A stretch of DNA of 64,000 nt from Corbicula japonica (Eukaryota; Mollusca; Bivalvia; Venerida; Cyrenidae). Below the pieces are notes generated by a model. That model did no database searches and was not told the origin of the DNA. It was given only the letters and a program-made list of their open reading frames with translations. The translations under genes were made by a program, and so were the position numbers. The stretch is from contig JAZAYU010000351.1 of assembly GCA_038501625.1 (NCBI GenBank), positions 186,001 to 250,000 of the forward strand. Direction: 5' to 3'. Shown here piece by piece: positions 12,501-23,012 of this stretch (the first letter of the stretch is position 1; every line of letters begins with the position of its first letter).

Positions 12501-15500
12501 CAATGTAGGGGTTGCAAATGCCTTACTTTTTACTCTGTCTGGACAAAAAGTCTATTATTACTAAATCTACCAGTATGCTATTTGAAAATTTAATTTAAAT
12601 TTTTTTTTAATTTTTCTTATTTTATTATTATCAACTAAGTAATACTATTTATAATTTAACCATGAATTGACCATTAAACATACTCATGGTTTAATGAAAA
12701 AAACAAAAAAACTGAAGATTGACCAAAGTGTTTTTAGTCAATAAATTCACCATAACTCTGATCTGATGTGTACAAAATCTGCAAAATCCAGGCTACAAGG
12801 TTATATAACTGAGAATGAAATCTCAAGTTTCCAATTGGTCAGTTCAGAGGCTATTGTCACATTCAACCAATCAGATTTATGAAATCTGAAACTGGTCTCA
12901 AGTCTTAGTTTTATACTCTTTGTTCCTAAAGCTACTTTTACCTTTCTCCCAGACATAGATGTTTCCGCCGGAGTCACCCGAGATGACATCACCGTTGTCA
13001 GCGAAGCAGAAACAGATCGTCCACTTTGCCTTCTCATTATTCTACAAGAGAAGAGCGAGGGATTCCTTTATTGATCTTTTAGCAAGATCACATTTTCTCA
13101 ATACAAAGCTCATTTCAGAATAAACCAGTCATCACCCTGGGGCCAGTTTATGCCAAACTGAATTAACTATCATGTTCAGCCATTTACAGCAGTGCTCAGA
13201 GTTCTTAATACAGAAATTTATGAAAAACTTAAAAATTTTAACTTCTAATATTGGTATAAATGAATAAAGGAAGACAAACTCCAATCATCCACTACGGGTT
13301 TCGAGTTTTTTTGACTCTTCTAATTGGTCAAATTTAACAACAATGGTAAATTTACCCCAAAGATTCCAGCCTTCTTGATGAGTTTATCGTCTTTCAAAGT
13401 CCAGAATGTGATCTGAGATTTGCCGCAGCAGACGATACTGTTCTCTTCAACTGGGTGGAACTCGCACTGAGTGATTGGGTCACCTGACGTCTGAAATCAG
13501 CATACTTTATCTAAGAAAAAAATGTAGGGAAATTGGCCCACCAAAACTGAAACCAAACTCCTACAAATTTAACACTTTATTTTTAGCAATTATTATGGCA
13601 TTTAATTTCATGAGCACTGAATTTCATATTCTAGTAACATAGGAAATTTTCATACCATCTAAATCTCAAGCATTGCCAAATTCAGACATATATTCTTACT
13701 GCATAAATAAATTTCATTTAGTTTTTAATTCAATCATATTCATCATTGAAACATGCAAAATTTTATTTTCCTCTGTCAATACAAGTAATTAAAATGCAAT
13801 TAAATGTTACCTTGCTTTCAGCAATTTTCTGGGGTGCGCCGCTAATATCCCAGACAGTCAGGATATGGTCATTGTTCTCATCTACCACAAGTAACTGCTT
13901 CCCACCATCCTACACACAGATACAGTCAAACCTGTTCTCAAAGACCACTCAGGGGGAAAACATGAAAGTTGCTCTTTGAAAGCAGGAGGTCTTTGCTTAC
14001 AGGTTGATTAGTTCTACAGTCAAACTTGTTCGCAAAGATCACTCAGGGGAAAACATGAAAGTTGCTATTTGAAGGCAGGAGGTCTTTGTTCACAGGTTGA
14101 TTAGTTCTACATTCAAACCTGTTCTAAAAGACCACTCAGGGGGAAAACATGAAAGTTGCTCTTTGAAGGCAGAAGGTCTTTGCTTACAGGTCGATTAGTT
14201 CTACAGTCAAACCTGTTCTCAAAGACCTTTAATGAAAAAAAAACACAAAATGCGGTCTTTGAAGGCAGGTGTTCTTTTTTCACAGGTCAGTTGTTTTAAT
14301 CAGTCAGTGGGACAAATTAAATGTGGTCTTTATCCACAGTTGGTCTTTGTTTACAAGTGGTCTTTAGCACAACTTGGACTGTACATGAACATATGATATA
14401 GCACATAATAGTATAGATGCTCAATTGTAACGAACATTTTACAATATTTACACTTGTCTAGCTGTTTGATGTAATGAAAGACTTTCTTGAGGTTGCTTTC
14501 ATTTTTGAGATGAAAAATATTTACAATGAGTAGTGAGGAGTGGCCATAGTAAAAGCCGCTAACAAGCTAAAAGACTGTGAACAATGTTTTCACTAGAGAC
14601 GTCAAAGCCCATGCTTGTTTTGCCTCTAGTTGCTGCGATAAAACATGCCATCATTCACTCTGCCATCAGCATGCCAGTTCCAAAAGTTGTTCCAAAACAC
14701 TGCAGGATAAGAGGCATAAGTTTCAGGATTAAATCTGGATCTAAACTGGTCGTACATGCGATAAAACCTGCAAATATTAAGTAATGGGTTAAAACATTCC
14801 CATATCATTATCAGAAGTCTCAGCACTATGTACGCACCACTTTAGAGAAGGACACACAGCAGACGCCCCTCTGGAACTCTCCTTCCCCTATCACATGCAG
14901 GGTGGTCAGGTTAATGCATTCCCACACACGGACATGGGGCTGAAAGAGTATGTTAAGTATTTGTTTCAAGTTATTGCCATCTTGCTATCACAGATAATTA
15001 GAATAGTGTACAGGCTTCATTGTTACTTTTATCTCCCTTTCTACCTTCTCACCGACGAATTTCCAGATTGTTAATTCATGATGATCTGGATCTAAATTGG
15101 TCACCCATGAAATATAAGTATCCCATGAAGAAAATGGTAAAATGTTTGCTTCATGGTACGGCAAATGTAAAAAAGTCAGTTGTGTGAAAATAGCAGGAGT
15201 TAATCAGATCTTGTAACCAATCAGTTAACCCTTTCCTCCATAAATACATCTTTATTGCGAGGGCGAACAGTTAAGATCCAGATCGGCCGGCTGATCTGGA
15301 TCAACACTGGCCACACATGCCTAAAAATGCATATATATATGGAGGAAAGGGTAACCTGGAATAAAGTTTCAACTTTCAATGGTATTATGATACTAGAAAT
15401 AACTTCCATATTCTGCTGTTACTCAGTTTCATTTTCATAAACTTTTAAAATGGTTGTCAGCATTTTGTTTTCTTGAACTCTTCTATAAATTGTAACACTG

Positions 15501-18094
15501 TTTGACACTCAACTGCAAGCAGTTTTGTTTACACACTAATGTCACAATCATGCAGCACGCTTTACTTGAGTAGAAGACCATCTTTTGACATTTTAGCTTG
15601 GCATACCTTTCCTTCCTTCTTCTCATGACCTCTCACTTGACCAGTGGCCACCGTTGTTCCATCAGGATGAATTGCCACACTGTCAGAATAGAATCTGGTT
15701 ACATATGTATTATATAAAGTAAGATTTAACAGTTTCCTCCATAGACACACCTTTATTGCATGGGCGAACAGTGTAGATCCAGATCAGCCAACACATCCTT
15801 GCCGTCTGATCAGGATCTGCACTGTTCACATTTTGATTTGTTAGGTTATTTCTGACCAAAATGTGACCAGTGCAGATCATATGGCACAGATGTGCTGGCT
15901 GATCTGGATCTATACTGGTCGCACATGCGTGAAAATGTGTATTTATGGAGGAAAGGGTTAAATCCAAAACTTGATCATTTATCAAGGGTTGCTTGTAAGA
16001 CCTTCATAACTCTTTCTTTACTTCAATGTTGTTATGACAGTCTTGTGTGCAACCCTTGATATGGTAATGACCATAATTTTAATCAAGGTTTTGCTGTCTT
16101 TTCAGGATGGTATTTTTATAAAGTTTTACTGTAGTAAGCAGTCATCAAGTGTTAATATGTAATACACAAGTATTTTGAAATAACGTGTTTCCCAATCAGT
16201 GTCAAATAAATAAGTCAAAATAAAATAAAAAATACATCAATGATGGCAAACTGTCCTTGAATCCTGACATACACGTACCATTTAATGTCATCTGTGTGTT
16301 CCAGGTAGTGTCTCTGTGTCTGTGCATCAAAGTTGTGTAACACAACCACTGCTGCATTGAAGTAAATTACCTCCCCTGTTGCTAAGGGGTGCAAGTTTGA
16401 CCCACAGTCATGACCTCGGTAACCATAGCTATATGCAATTAAGGAAAAATGACATCTCTACTTTAAAAATCAGTACACAAAGATTTACTTTTAACCCTTA
16501 ACTCCATATTCATTTGTAAACAGGTTTTATATAACATTGTGCAACCAGTGAAGATCCAGATACACATCCATGTCATCTGATCTGGATCTGGGTTTTATCA
16601 CATTGTGCGAACAGTAAAGATCAAGATACACATCCATGCCATCTGATCTGGATCTACACATGTTGCTTCTTGGTCAGAATGACTCAATGAATTTTGAAGC
16701 GAACAGTATACCGGTAGATCCTGATCAGATGACACGGATGTGATAAAACCTGTATTGTATATCAAGTTAAAACCTGTATATATTGAATTAAGGGTTAGAC
16801 ATACATGTAGTCTTAATGTCATTCAGGGCTTTTCATCAGTAAATTGGGAAGAGGCCCTGGCCTTTCCAATTGGGAAATGTATGCGTGATAATTGTTTATT
16901 TTTGGGGAAAAAATTAATTGAAAGATGGGTTCTAGTTCATAAATTGAATAGTAATAGGTATTTTTAACTTAAATCTAATTTTAATTAAGCACTTTATTTA
17001 TCAGACTTCAATTTTCAAACACCCATCAGAGGAGTTTTAACCATTTTTGAACATCTTACCTAGCATTTTGGGAATCTTACCTAGCATTTTGGGAAGAGTT
17101 TCTGCCACAGTTGGGAAAAAATACTATTTTTTTTGGATTGTGAAGAGGCCAATTAAAGGCCTCTGTTATATAAGGATGAAAAGCCCTGGTCATCCCATTA
17201 TAAATGGGATGTTATTATTATTTTGACTGAAAAGTCCTAATATGACAACAAAGATACTTTTTTAAAAAAGGCTTGTTTTAAGAAATACATACCGTATAAC
17301 CCACAAGTCATATATTATAACCCATAAATAAGTACATGTAGTAAGGGTTATAGCCAGCACTCAGCCAATGAAGGATACACCCATTCTAGTTTAAGTTGCT
17401 GCTCTGGGGGATCCTGTGGGGCCTTCACATCATAGTCTTCAAGGGTGCTAGGGGCATACAGCGGCACAGGGCGGCCCTTCAGGTGCAAGAGCATATACTT
17501 TTTGTCTGAAAAGTAAGACTGGTTATCATTCTTTCAGAAGCCTAAGAACTACATGCAGAAAACACAGTTTAAGCAGGTATATTTAACCCTTTCCTCCATA
17601 GATACTCGTACAACTTTATTGCAAAGGCGAACAATTTAGATCCAGCTCAGCCGGCACATCCATTCCTTTCAATCAGGATCTAAATTGTTCGCTTTTTGAT
17701 TCATTACATTATTTTTGACCAAAATGCGACCAGTGCAGATCAAGATCAGACAACACGGATGTGCCGGCTGATCTGGATCCACACTGGTCACACATGCATA
17801 AAAATGTGTTTATAAGTATGGGGGACAGGGTTAAGACTTTGAAATGCCCTTCAGGACGTTTTACAACAACGTAAATGACTTACTTTTGATTTCAATAGAA
17901 TGGAATTTCACTACGTTATAATGATTATCTTCCTTAATATTTAATTTAATAAGAAAAGTTGCTGTTGTTTTACAGTTTAAGTGCTCCCTGTGTAAGTGTT
18001 TTGTCAGAACTTGTGAAGTTTTTTTATTTAACAAAATTATTCAAGTAAAAACAACAACACCTTCTTACCTGCATGCCATGTTGGCTTTTTGGCA
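3575..18094 (-). CDS. EML: EML-family microtubule-associated protein (EML1/2/4-like), 17 exons, N-terminus not found
   Basis: EML proteins bind microtubules through a HELP motif and two fused beta-propellers. Exons in transcription order: 18069-18094, 17379-17505, 16279-16428, 15607-15679, 14838-14939, 13811-13909, 13356-13490, 12942-13041, 12005-12162, 11549-11674, 11085-11216, 10126-10282, 9165-9262, 6890-6977, 6292-6387, 5616-5746, 3575-3700. Every phase matches and the sum gives 640 residues plus TAG. Seen: HELP-like 'LKLEWVYGYRG' across exons 2-3; 'VAIHPDGTTVATGQV' in exon 4; 'SGGGKDRKVIQW' in exon 9; 'SNSGDYEVLYW' across exons 14-15; 'GADGTDIN' in exon 16; C-terminus 'MQWQVI'. These follow the EML1/2/4 order. 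The coiled-coil N-terminus must lie further upstream, since exon 1 here opens with a split codon. Intron 9 seems to use a GC donor. Introns carry many MITEs, one 7 bp from the donor of exon 12. Which EML paralogue it is remains open. Confidence 0.93.
3742..3985. mobile_element. TTAA MITE, two modules
   Basis: TTAACTCTTTACTCCATA to TATGGAGTAAAGGGTTAA, the TACTCC variant. It lies about 40 bp upstream of the last EML exon. Confidence 0.85.
4228..4577. repeat. Long inverted repeat, arms ~120 bp
   Basis: 4228-4345 and 4450-4577 are near-perfect inverted copies, sharing 'GCCCCATAGTTAACACTGTA'-type ends and 'TTGAAAAAACAATGGGTC', with a ~100 bp loop. It lies in the last EML intron. A diverged remnant of one arm appears near 5405-5525. 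Confidence 0.8.
6361..6720. repeat. Tandem duplication (180 bp) of an EML exon edge plus intron
   Basis: 6361-6540 and 6541-6720 align with a constant 180 bp offset (GACAATCCATACAAACTG at 6395 and 6575). The first unit contains the last 27 bp, in plus coordinates, of EML exon 6292-6387 and its acceptor. The second unit carries a copied exon edge whose acceptor AG reads AT. Each unit also includes part of a palindromic MITE, so the MITE was there before the duplication. Confidence 0.85.
7754..7980. mobile_element. TTAA MITE, two modules
   Basis: TTAACCCTTTACTCCATA to TATGGAGAAAAGAG, with a degraded right end. In an EML intron. Confidence 0.8.
8040..9150. mobile_element. TTAA MITE right half, split by a 971 bp element
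   Basis: The second module at about 8050-8159 and the terminus ATATGGAGGAAAGGGTTAA at 9133-9151 belong together; 8160-9130 is foreign. Confidence 0.8.
8160..9130. mobile_element. Long-TIR element (971 bp) nested in a MITE
   Basis: Both ends begin CCTTTCC when read inward. The arms share 'GTGACAAAATTTTGACTTCC' and 'AACCCGACCCTGTTTTAC' in inverted order over about 150 bp. It splits a MITE whose left part ends ATAT (8156-8159) and whose right part resumes ATAT (9131-9134); removing one ATAT restores the MITE sequence TTTATATATGG, giving a 4 bp target duplication. No transposase reading frame is seen; small open frames at the ends fall in the TIRs. Confidence 0.85.
9643..9882. mobile_element. 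TTAA MITE, two modules, back-to-back with the next
   Basis: ACTTCACTCCATAGATAC to GAAGTGAAGGGTTAA. The right end shares its TTAA with the copy at 9881. Confidence 0.75.
9881..10118. mobile_element. TTAA MITE touching an EML splice donor
   Basis: TTAACCCATTACACCATA to CCATGGAGTGAAGG. On the minus strand it begins 7 bp after the end of EML exon 10126-10282. Confidence 0.8.
10290..10725 (-). mobile_element. Two tandem tRNA-derived SINE-like copies
   Basis: On the minus strand each copy shows a Pol III A box (TAGCTCAGTCTGG type) and B box (GATTCGAGTCC / GGTTCGAGTCC), a tRNA-like 5' half, then a shared tail with ACATTCTTTC and CACCCTGTGACA. Copies are about 10305-10430 and 10584-10725. They lie in the EML intron just beyond exon 10126-10282. 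Mismatched stems and SINE tails argue against functional tRNA genes. Confidence 0.65.
11300..11393. mobile_element. TTAA MITE fragment
   Basis: Second module only (GATCCTGATTGGAAGGCAGG ... TATATGGTGTAAAACAG). Between two EML exons. Confidence 0.6.
12238..12474. mobile_element. TTAA MITE, two modules, eroded ends
   Basis: ACCCATTACTACAAAG to TATGGAGTAAAG; modules clear. In the EML intron that follows exon 8. Confidence 0.75.
12790..12925. repeat. Hairpin-family copy, degenerate
   Basis: Follows the hairpin order (AAGGTTATATAACTGAG, CCAATTGGTCAG, CCAACCAATCAGAT-like, GTTTTATACTC) with many changes. Its edge is 17 bp from EML exon 12942-13041. Confidence 0.5.
13923..14310. repeat. Tandem repeat, ~92 bp x 4, in an EML intron
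   Basis: 'CAAACCTGTTCTCAAAGACC' recurs at 13928, about 14020 (variant), 14115 and 14211, each followed by 'CATGAAAGTTGCT' and 'GGTCTTTG' text. It starts 14 bp upstream of the EML exon 13811-13909. The tail 14290-14385 matches 30960-31040 in inverted orientation, so this is part of an interspersed element. Confidence 0.75.
14725..14791. mobile_element. TTAA MITE fragment
   Basis: GGATCTAAACTGGTCGTACA and a terminal AGTAATGGGTTAA remain. About 45 bp from EML exon 14838-14939. Confidence 0.55.
15060..15145. mobile_element. TTAA MITE fragment
   Basis: GATGATCTGGATCTAAATTG and TCCCATGAAGAAAATGG only. Confidence 0.45.
15224..15352. mobile_element. TTAA MITE, one-module form
   Basis: TTAACCCTTTCCTCCATA to TATGGAGGAAAGGGTAA in only 129 bp, with a single palindrome module (GATCCAGATCGGCCGGCTGA). 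Confidence 0.85.
15727..15961. mobile_element. TTAA MITE, two modules
   Basis: TTAACAGTTTCCTCCATA to TATGGAGGAAAGGGTTAA. About 45 bp upstream of EML exon 15607-15679. Confidence 0.85.
16492..16798. mobile_element. TTAA MITE with an internal duplication
   Basis: TTAACCCTTAACTCCATA to AATTAAGGGTTA. Two near-copies of 'ACACATCCATG.CATCTGATC' 65 bp apart show an internal duplication. Confidence 0.7.
16824..17188. mobile_element. MITE with CAGGGCTTTTCATC ends (365 bp)
   Basis: Begins CAGGGCTTTTCATC and ends GATGAAAAGCCCTG, flanked by GTCATT and GTCATC, a near-identical 6 bp target duplication. The ends recall hAT-type short elements, but the superfamily is uncertain. It lies in an EML intron. 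Confidence 0.7.
17584..17834. mobile_element. TTAA MITE, two modules
   Basis: TTAACCCTTTCCTCCATA to GGGGGACAGGGTTAA. About 80 bp upstream of EML exon 17379-17505. Confidence 0.85.
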
Positions 18095-18142
18095 CTGAAA
18101 GAAAAATAAAAAATAGTTTTATTATAACAAGAATTAAAAAGA

Positions 18143-18381
18143 TTTAACCCTTTCCTCATTATATATGCATTTTTAATCATGTGCGACCAATGTAGATCCA
18201 GATCAGCCAGCACATCCGTGCCGTCTGATCAGGATCTGCACTGGTCACATTGTCAGAAATAACCTGATTAATCAAAAAGTGAACAGTGCAGAGCCTGATC
18301 AGATGGCACAGATGTGCCGGCTGATCTGGATCTACACTGTTTTCCCACACAATCAATGTGTTTCTATGGAGGATAGGGTTA
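18143..18381. mobile_element. TTAA MITE, two modules
   Basis: TTAACCCTTTCCTCATTA to TATGGAGGATAGGGTTAA. About 50 bp upstream of the first EML exon found. Confidence 0.85.
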
Positions 18382-18460
18382 AATGTTCCTGATGGCTGAA
18401 CAGTTACCTGACCGAGCTCCAGATAAAATTTTGTTGTAAAGGGTATTTTCTCCCTCATGT

Positions 18461-18880
18461 TTGGATGTTAAGGGTATTTTAACAAAGTTGAAAGGGTACG
18501 GGGTTAACATCAACTTTTTTTCAACAATAAATGTTCACAACATGGAAATTAAAAGTTATAACTTTAGAATCAAAAGTTTGATTGTCTTCGTAGGCTTTCC
18601 TTATCTTAAGAATTTGGAGACAATAAATGAGCACTTTACAACCTATTTTTTAAATGAAACTAAGAAACGATTGTTTAAAGATTTTTTGGCTAAAATCCTG
18701 GAACAAGTTTGTAATGACCATGTTTTATATATATACGGATATGCTCCATATTGCACATTAGCAAGTGTGCGAAGTTGTTTATTGGCCATATACAGGTTTG
18801 AATTGAGAGCACGCAAGATGCGTGAAGTCCAAGTTTTGAAACCTAGACCATGGAGGCCGATTTTTTTTGTCGCAAAATGA
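18461..18880 (+). other. Unrecognised 139-codon open frame, doubtful
   Basis: Open from ATG 18461 to the TGA after 18877, with a second open frame antisense over 18643-18885. I recognise no domain. It lies just upstream of the first EML exon found, between repeats. It could be chance, a relic of a mobile-element gene or an unknown small gene. Confidence 0.15.
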
Positions 18881-19334
18881 AACAATTTAGCATCAAACTG
18901 GTTTTCGATTTATTTCTGGAAACAATTCAATGTGATTGGTACTCACAAACTTCGAACCTGGAACCACCTAGGGCAATAAAAACTTAGAAATTAGGGGGTC
19001 TGACCGAACCGCCTCTGTATCTGCAGCTGGGCGACCGTTTAATTTTTCATACAAGCCTCTAAATCAACTATAACATATATAGGCTAATGGTTGAAATTAT
19101 TTTTGTAACTGACAAAACATTCTCCGCCTAAATTACCATAAATGGGTATACTGTACACAAAATCAACTGTCAAACTGCAAGTAGTTTTGTGGCTTGTAAA
19201 CATGTACTGAAAGAATATTTTAGAAAGTGAATTATGCAATTTTTTTTATCTGAAAACACAATGGGTCTCAGGGGAAACCTGTATGACAGTTAATGTTGGG
19301 TGGAGAAACAAGGGTTCGTCAGTGAAAGTTCCAT

Positions 19335-19530
19335 TTAACCCTTTAGGCTACTCCATAAATGCATCTTTTATCTCTTGGCAAAACAGTTAATATCAAGATC
19401 ACATCCACCCGTGCATTCCGATCATGATCTACACTGTCCGCTTTTAGACTCAGTAAGTTATTTCTGACAAATAAAAAACAACCGTTGAACAACGAACAGT
19501 GTAACTCCGGATCAGATGGCATTGATTGGG
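19335..19530. mobile_element. TTAA MITE, right end missing
   Basis: Begins TTAACCCTTTAGGCTACTCC and breaks off in the second module. Confidence 0.65.
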
Positions 19531-21649
19531 TTTTGAGCAAATTGTCCTATAATAACACATTTCCGACGCGCAACATTATGAGAATTAAGGTTCGAAATAT
19601 TTGAAAAATACTGAATGGCCATTGGCTCATAAATAATTTCAACCATTATATAATATTTGTGAATGTGAAGTGATTGTCAAACATTAAAATCTCCATGAAC
19701 TTTAATTAATGCAAATGATAGACGCATTTTCAGTCTGCAAAAATAAGCTGTTTTGTCGGTTTCAAGTGCCGTTTTAATAAATGGAATAACCATGGTGTGT
19801 CTCATTAATTAAAAAAACTATCTTATTTTCAGTTCAAGTTTATTATTTTAAGTAAACTGTAAGTCAGTAAATGTGCGTCTTATATCTAATAAAACGTTTG
19901 TGACCAACTCTTTGTGGATGTATAAGTATATTGCAGTGATCTGGTTTGTTAATTAGTGTTACTTAACTGGACCTATTGAGGCCATATAAGCGGACAAAGA
20001 ACATATCAATAACGTAAGCAGTATCAAATTTCCTTAAACAATAACAGCGAGAGCAGTTTGATCGTTTTCGAACATTTGGCGAGTCAAATAATTTAGCAAA
20101 ATTGTCATAGCTGCAATCTGTTGTGTAACAACGCGGCCCAACAGCCTAAGCCTCGTTCTGAAAATCAGCGATGAAAGAACAGGTATCACAAAAGACGTGT
20201 TATTAACAGTTATCATTTTTGTTGTCGTCGAATGTTTTGTTGATGCAGAAGTTATTTTTCAAGTTGTGTGTCAATGGAACAAATATTTTAAGTTATAAGC
20301 AACACTATGTTTCGTGTTGAAGTCGCTTGAAATGATGATAACTCAAAGATGACAAATCAGGATGTATCTTATTGTGGTCTTAAATAGATGTGTTGATGCA
20401 GATTTTAATATCCGTCTAACAATTACTTTAACAAGTTTTAAGTGCCATTATGTTTTATGTTAAAAATGATATATACATATCAAAAATTGCCACACGCAGG
20501 AACACAGCCATAAAAAGTAGAGGCATCATTCCAAAATTCGTATATCAGGAGTTACGACTATTATATTCGTGTTGTCAAATATAATTGTGTTGAGACATGT
20601 GGTATATTTTAACCCTTGAGTCAATAGTGAAATACTTTAGAAGTTAAAAGCAGGAAGAAGTTTCAGGTTCAGTTCATTTTAAAGGAGCATACCTAAAAAA
20701 GACAACCCCAGAGTTATCAGAGTATTTATTGTCAGAAATATACTTTATTCTAAAAGAAAGTGCGCACTTAGTTTTCCGAGAGTTTTCATTAATTAATTGC
20801 TTTTCTTAATGCCTAAATATTTGGTATCAAAATTGAGATAGACCATTAAGGTTTGATCAGGCATTAAGATGAAAAGCAGTCGATGAAAAATCACCGAAAA
20901 CAAAGTGCACACTTTCATTTGGAATATAGTATAGTTCTGTTGAGGAAACGATACGGTAAGTGGCCAAGAAAACACATTCATTTGTTTAAAATTAACTTTA
21001 ATAAAAGAACACAGACGAAAGAATTAAACAAGATTGATAATTTAACGATGACCATAAATAAATATTATACTAATATTAAAAGTTAATAAATTAAATATAA
21101 TAACACATTTCAAATAACCATGTCCCCCAATGACATTTAGGTATGAAACTAGTGAAACATTTGCTAAGGATAATTAAATTAAATAATTTGTGGTATCTAC
21201 AAATTATTTCTAGATATCTAAAAATTCTGTATGCAAACTATGAAAACGTTTATCATTCCTGCAACAGCGGCAGCAACAACAGTGAAATATTTAGTTGCAT
21301 GTTTTGTTTCATAAAAATAGTCACTCGATAACACCCTAATTGCTTACCTTGGATCCATTTATCAGAGCCAAAAGATTATCCGCTAACTTAAAAAGTTAAC
21401 ACTTTAATTACTTACTTATATTGCCTAATGGCTAACCGGACAATACCGGTTATATTCTTTTGTATTTTATCAATATATCGGAAAGGAGTCGATTTTTAAA
21501 AGCTATAGTTGTGAGGATCGCATACTGTAATAATCGTTTATGTATAAACAATAGATATTTTACCAACCGTTGGTCTTTTGATTTACTATGAAACTAATTA
21601 CTTACTGTGAATTGAATAAAATGTGTGAGTTTTTGGGTGGTTATTATCT

Positions 21650-21800
21650 ATCTATGATAAAAGTGAGTTTAACATCATTAAACCACGCAAAGTCACCGGG
21701 GCTAGACGGCGTGGGCAGTTGTATCATGCATTTCTATTACTGCCCATTAGCAGACTCAATCAAGCTCAGCATGCAATTTTTTCATATACTACTCAAAATG
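21650..21800 (+). pseudogene. Possible LINE reverse-transcriptase fragment
   Basis: Reads 'SLNHAKSPGLDGVG', close to the 'KSPGPDGI' motif at the start of non-LTR reverse transcriptase, then 'LADSIKLSMQFF', like the 'LADPLS..F' stretch that follows. Only about 45 codons match and no other domain is near. A weak call. Confidence 0.35.
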
Positions 21801-22282
21801 TGAAAGGGATCGCTCTCTGTTTTACCCCAATTTATTGCCCCTTCCAAGTTTCAAATGCTGTTCCGCTCCAACGGTTTGTTGGCTCATTCCTTTTTTGGAA
21901 CAAAGCTGATGTCAAATGAGAACATTGTCAGAATCACCGCAAATATTTTATTGTTCCAACTTTATGTAAGGAATAAACACAGTCTTTTAAGTGATCCTTA
22001 TCAAAATTTGCAATGTAGTATATTAAATTTTGTCGTGTTCGGTGGTTTTCCAAGTTCCCTTTTAATCTGTAAAATCTATTTTAATATCGCAGTAGGCTTT
22101 GTTTGATTTTCGTTTCGTGTCGATGTGGGCTGGGTTGATCTCATCGTCGAAATTCACGGATGATTCTATTACGATACTTTCGATGAATAGAATCTCATCT
22201 GTTGCCCAACATACCGTAAGTAGGCTATTAGAAAAAAAACGGGGGTGGGGTGAAACAAAACCTAAACAAAATGTTAATTTTT

Positions 22283-22898
22283 TAATGGGGTGTGGGTGCG
22301 TGAAGAGATAGAAAATCCGATGTATTCAGAACTTGGTTGATTAAATAAGCAATGACTCGTCGGTTAACATATTTACTAAGAAAGAGCCGGAACTACTGAT
22401 GAATCATTATTACAAACACGACAATAACTATAGGTAAAATTACAATATGTCACTCACAACATATTATGGAATAACACGCATGAAATGAAACGAAAATTCC
22501 GATATGGTAATCCTAAAAAAATATTGTCTTACAAATATATCAGTAATTTAAAACGCTTGAGGTAGTGATAAGTTGAGATATTAAATTTGAACTCTCGAAG
22601 ATCCATTCGGGCATACAATTGCTGTCATGGTAGCTATGCAACAAGTAGACCACAAACACTTGGCGCGGCGAAGGAGAGCACAGAAAACCGACTTGAATAT
22701 TACCTTAAACTTTAAGGTCAACTTTTAAAACAGGGCTATCGGTATCATAAATAACGAAAAACGTTTGCCGATAGCCGCATTTCATTTAAAAATACAAATT
22801 TAATCCAGTTTAAATCACAACTGCGAAAAGGGATTTCTCAACCAGTGTGCATGTAATGCCCAAGGTTTAATGGGGTGTGGGTGCGTGAAGAGATAGAC
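22283..22898. repeat. 31 bp exact direct repeat 583 bp apart
   Basis: A 31 bp string starting TTTAATGGGGTGTGGGTGCG occurs at 22283-22313 and 22868-22898. The DNA between is unique, and the second copy abuts a half hairpin element (22895-22975). Confidence 0.6.
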
Positions 22899-22975
22899 CA
22901 GTCGCCATTTCAGCCAATCAGATGCTCGAGATTTGAGACTGGTTTCCATGCTCAGCTTTATAACCTTCAGGCTAG
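22895..22975. repeat. Hairpin-family copy, right half only
   Basis: GTCGCCATTTCAGCCAATCA through TTTATAACCTTC matches the second arm. The first arm is missing. Confidence 0.7.
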
Positions 22976-23012
22976 GTCTGAATTGCAAATAAAAAAAAAA
23001 TAAATAAAAAGC

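Noticed and set aside
20034..20216. Minus-strand frame considered as the missing EML 5' exon
   Set aside because: No coiled-coil pattern and no donor in the phase needed by exon 18069-18094.
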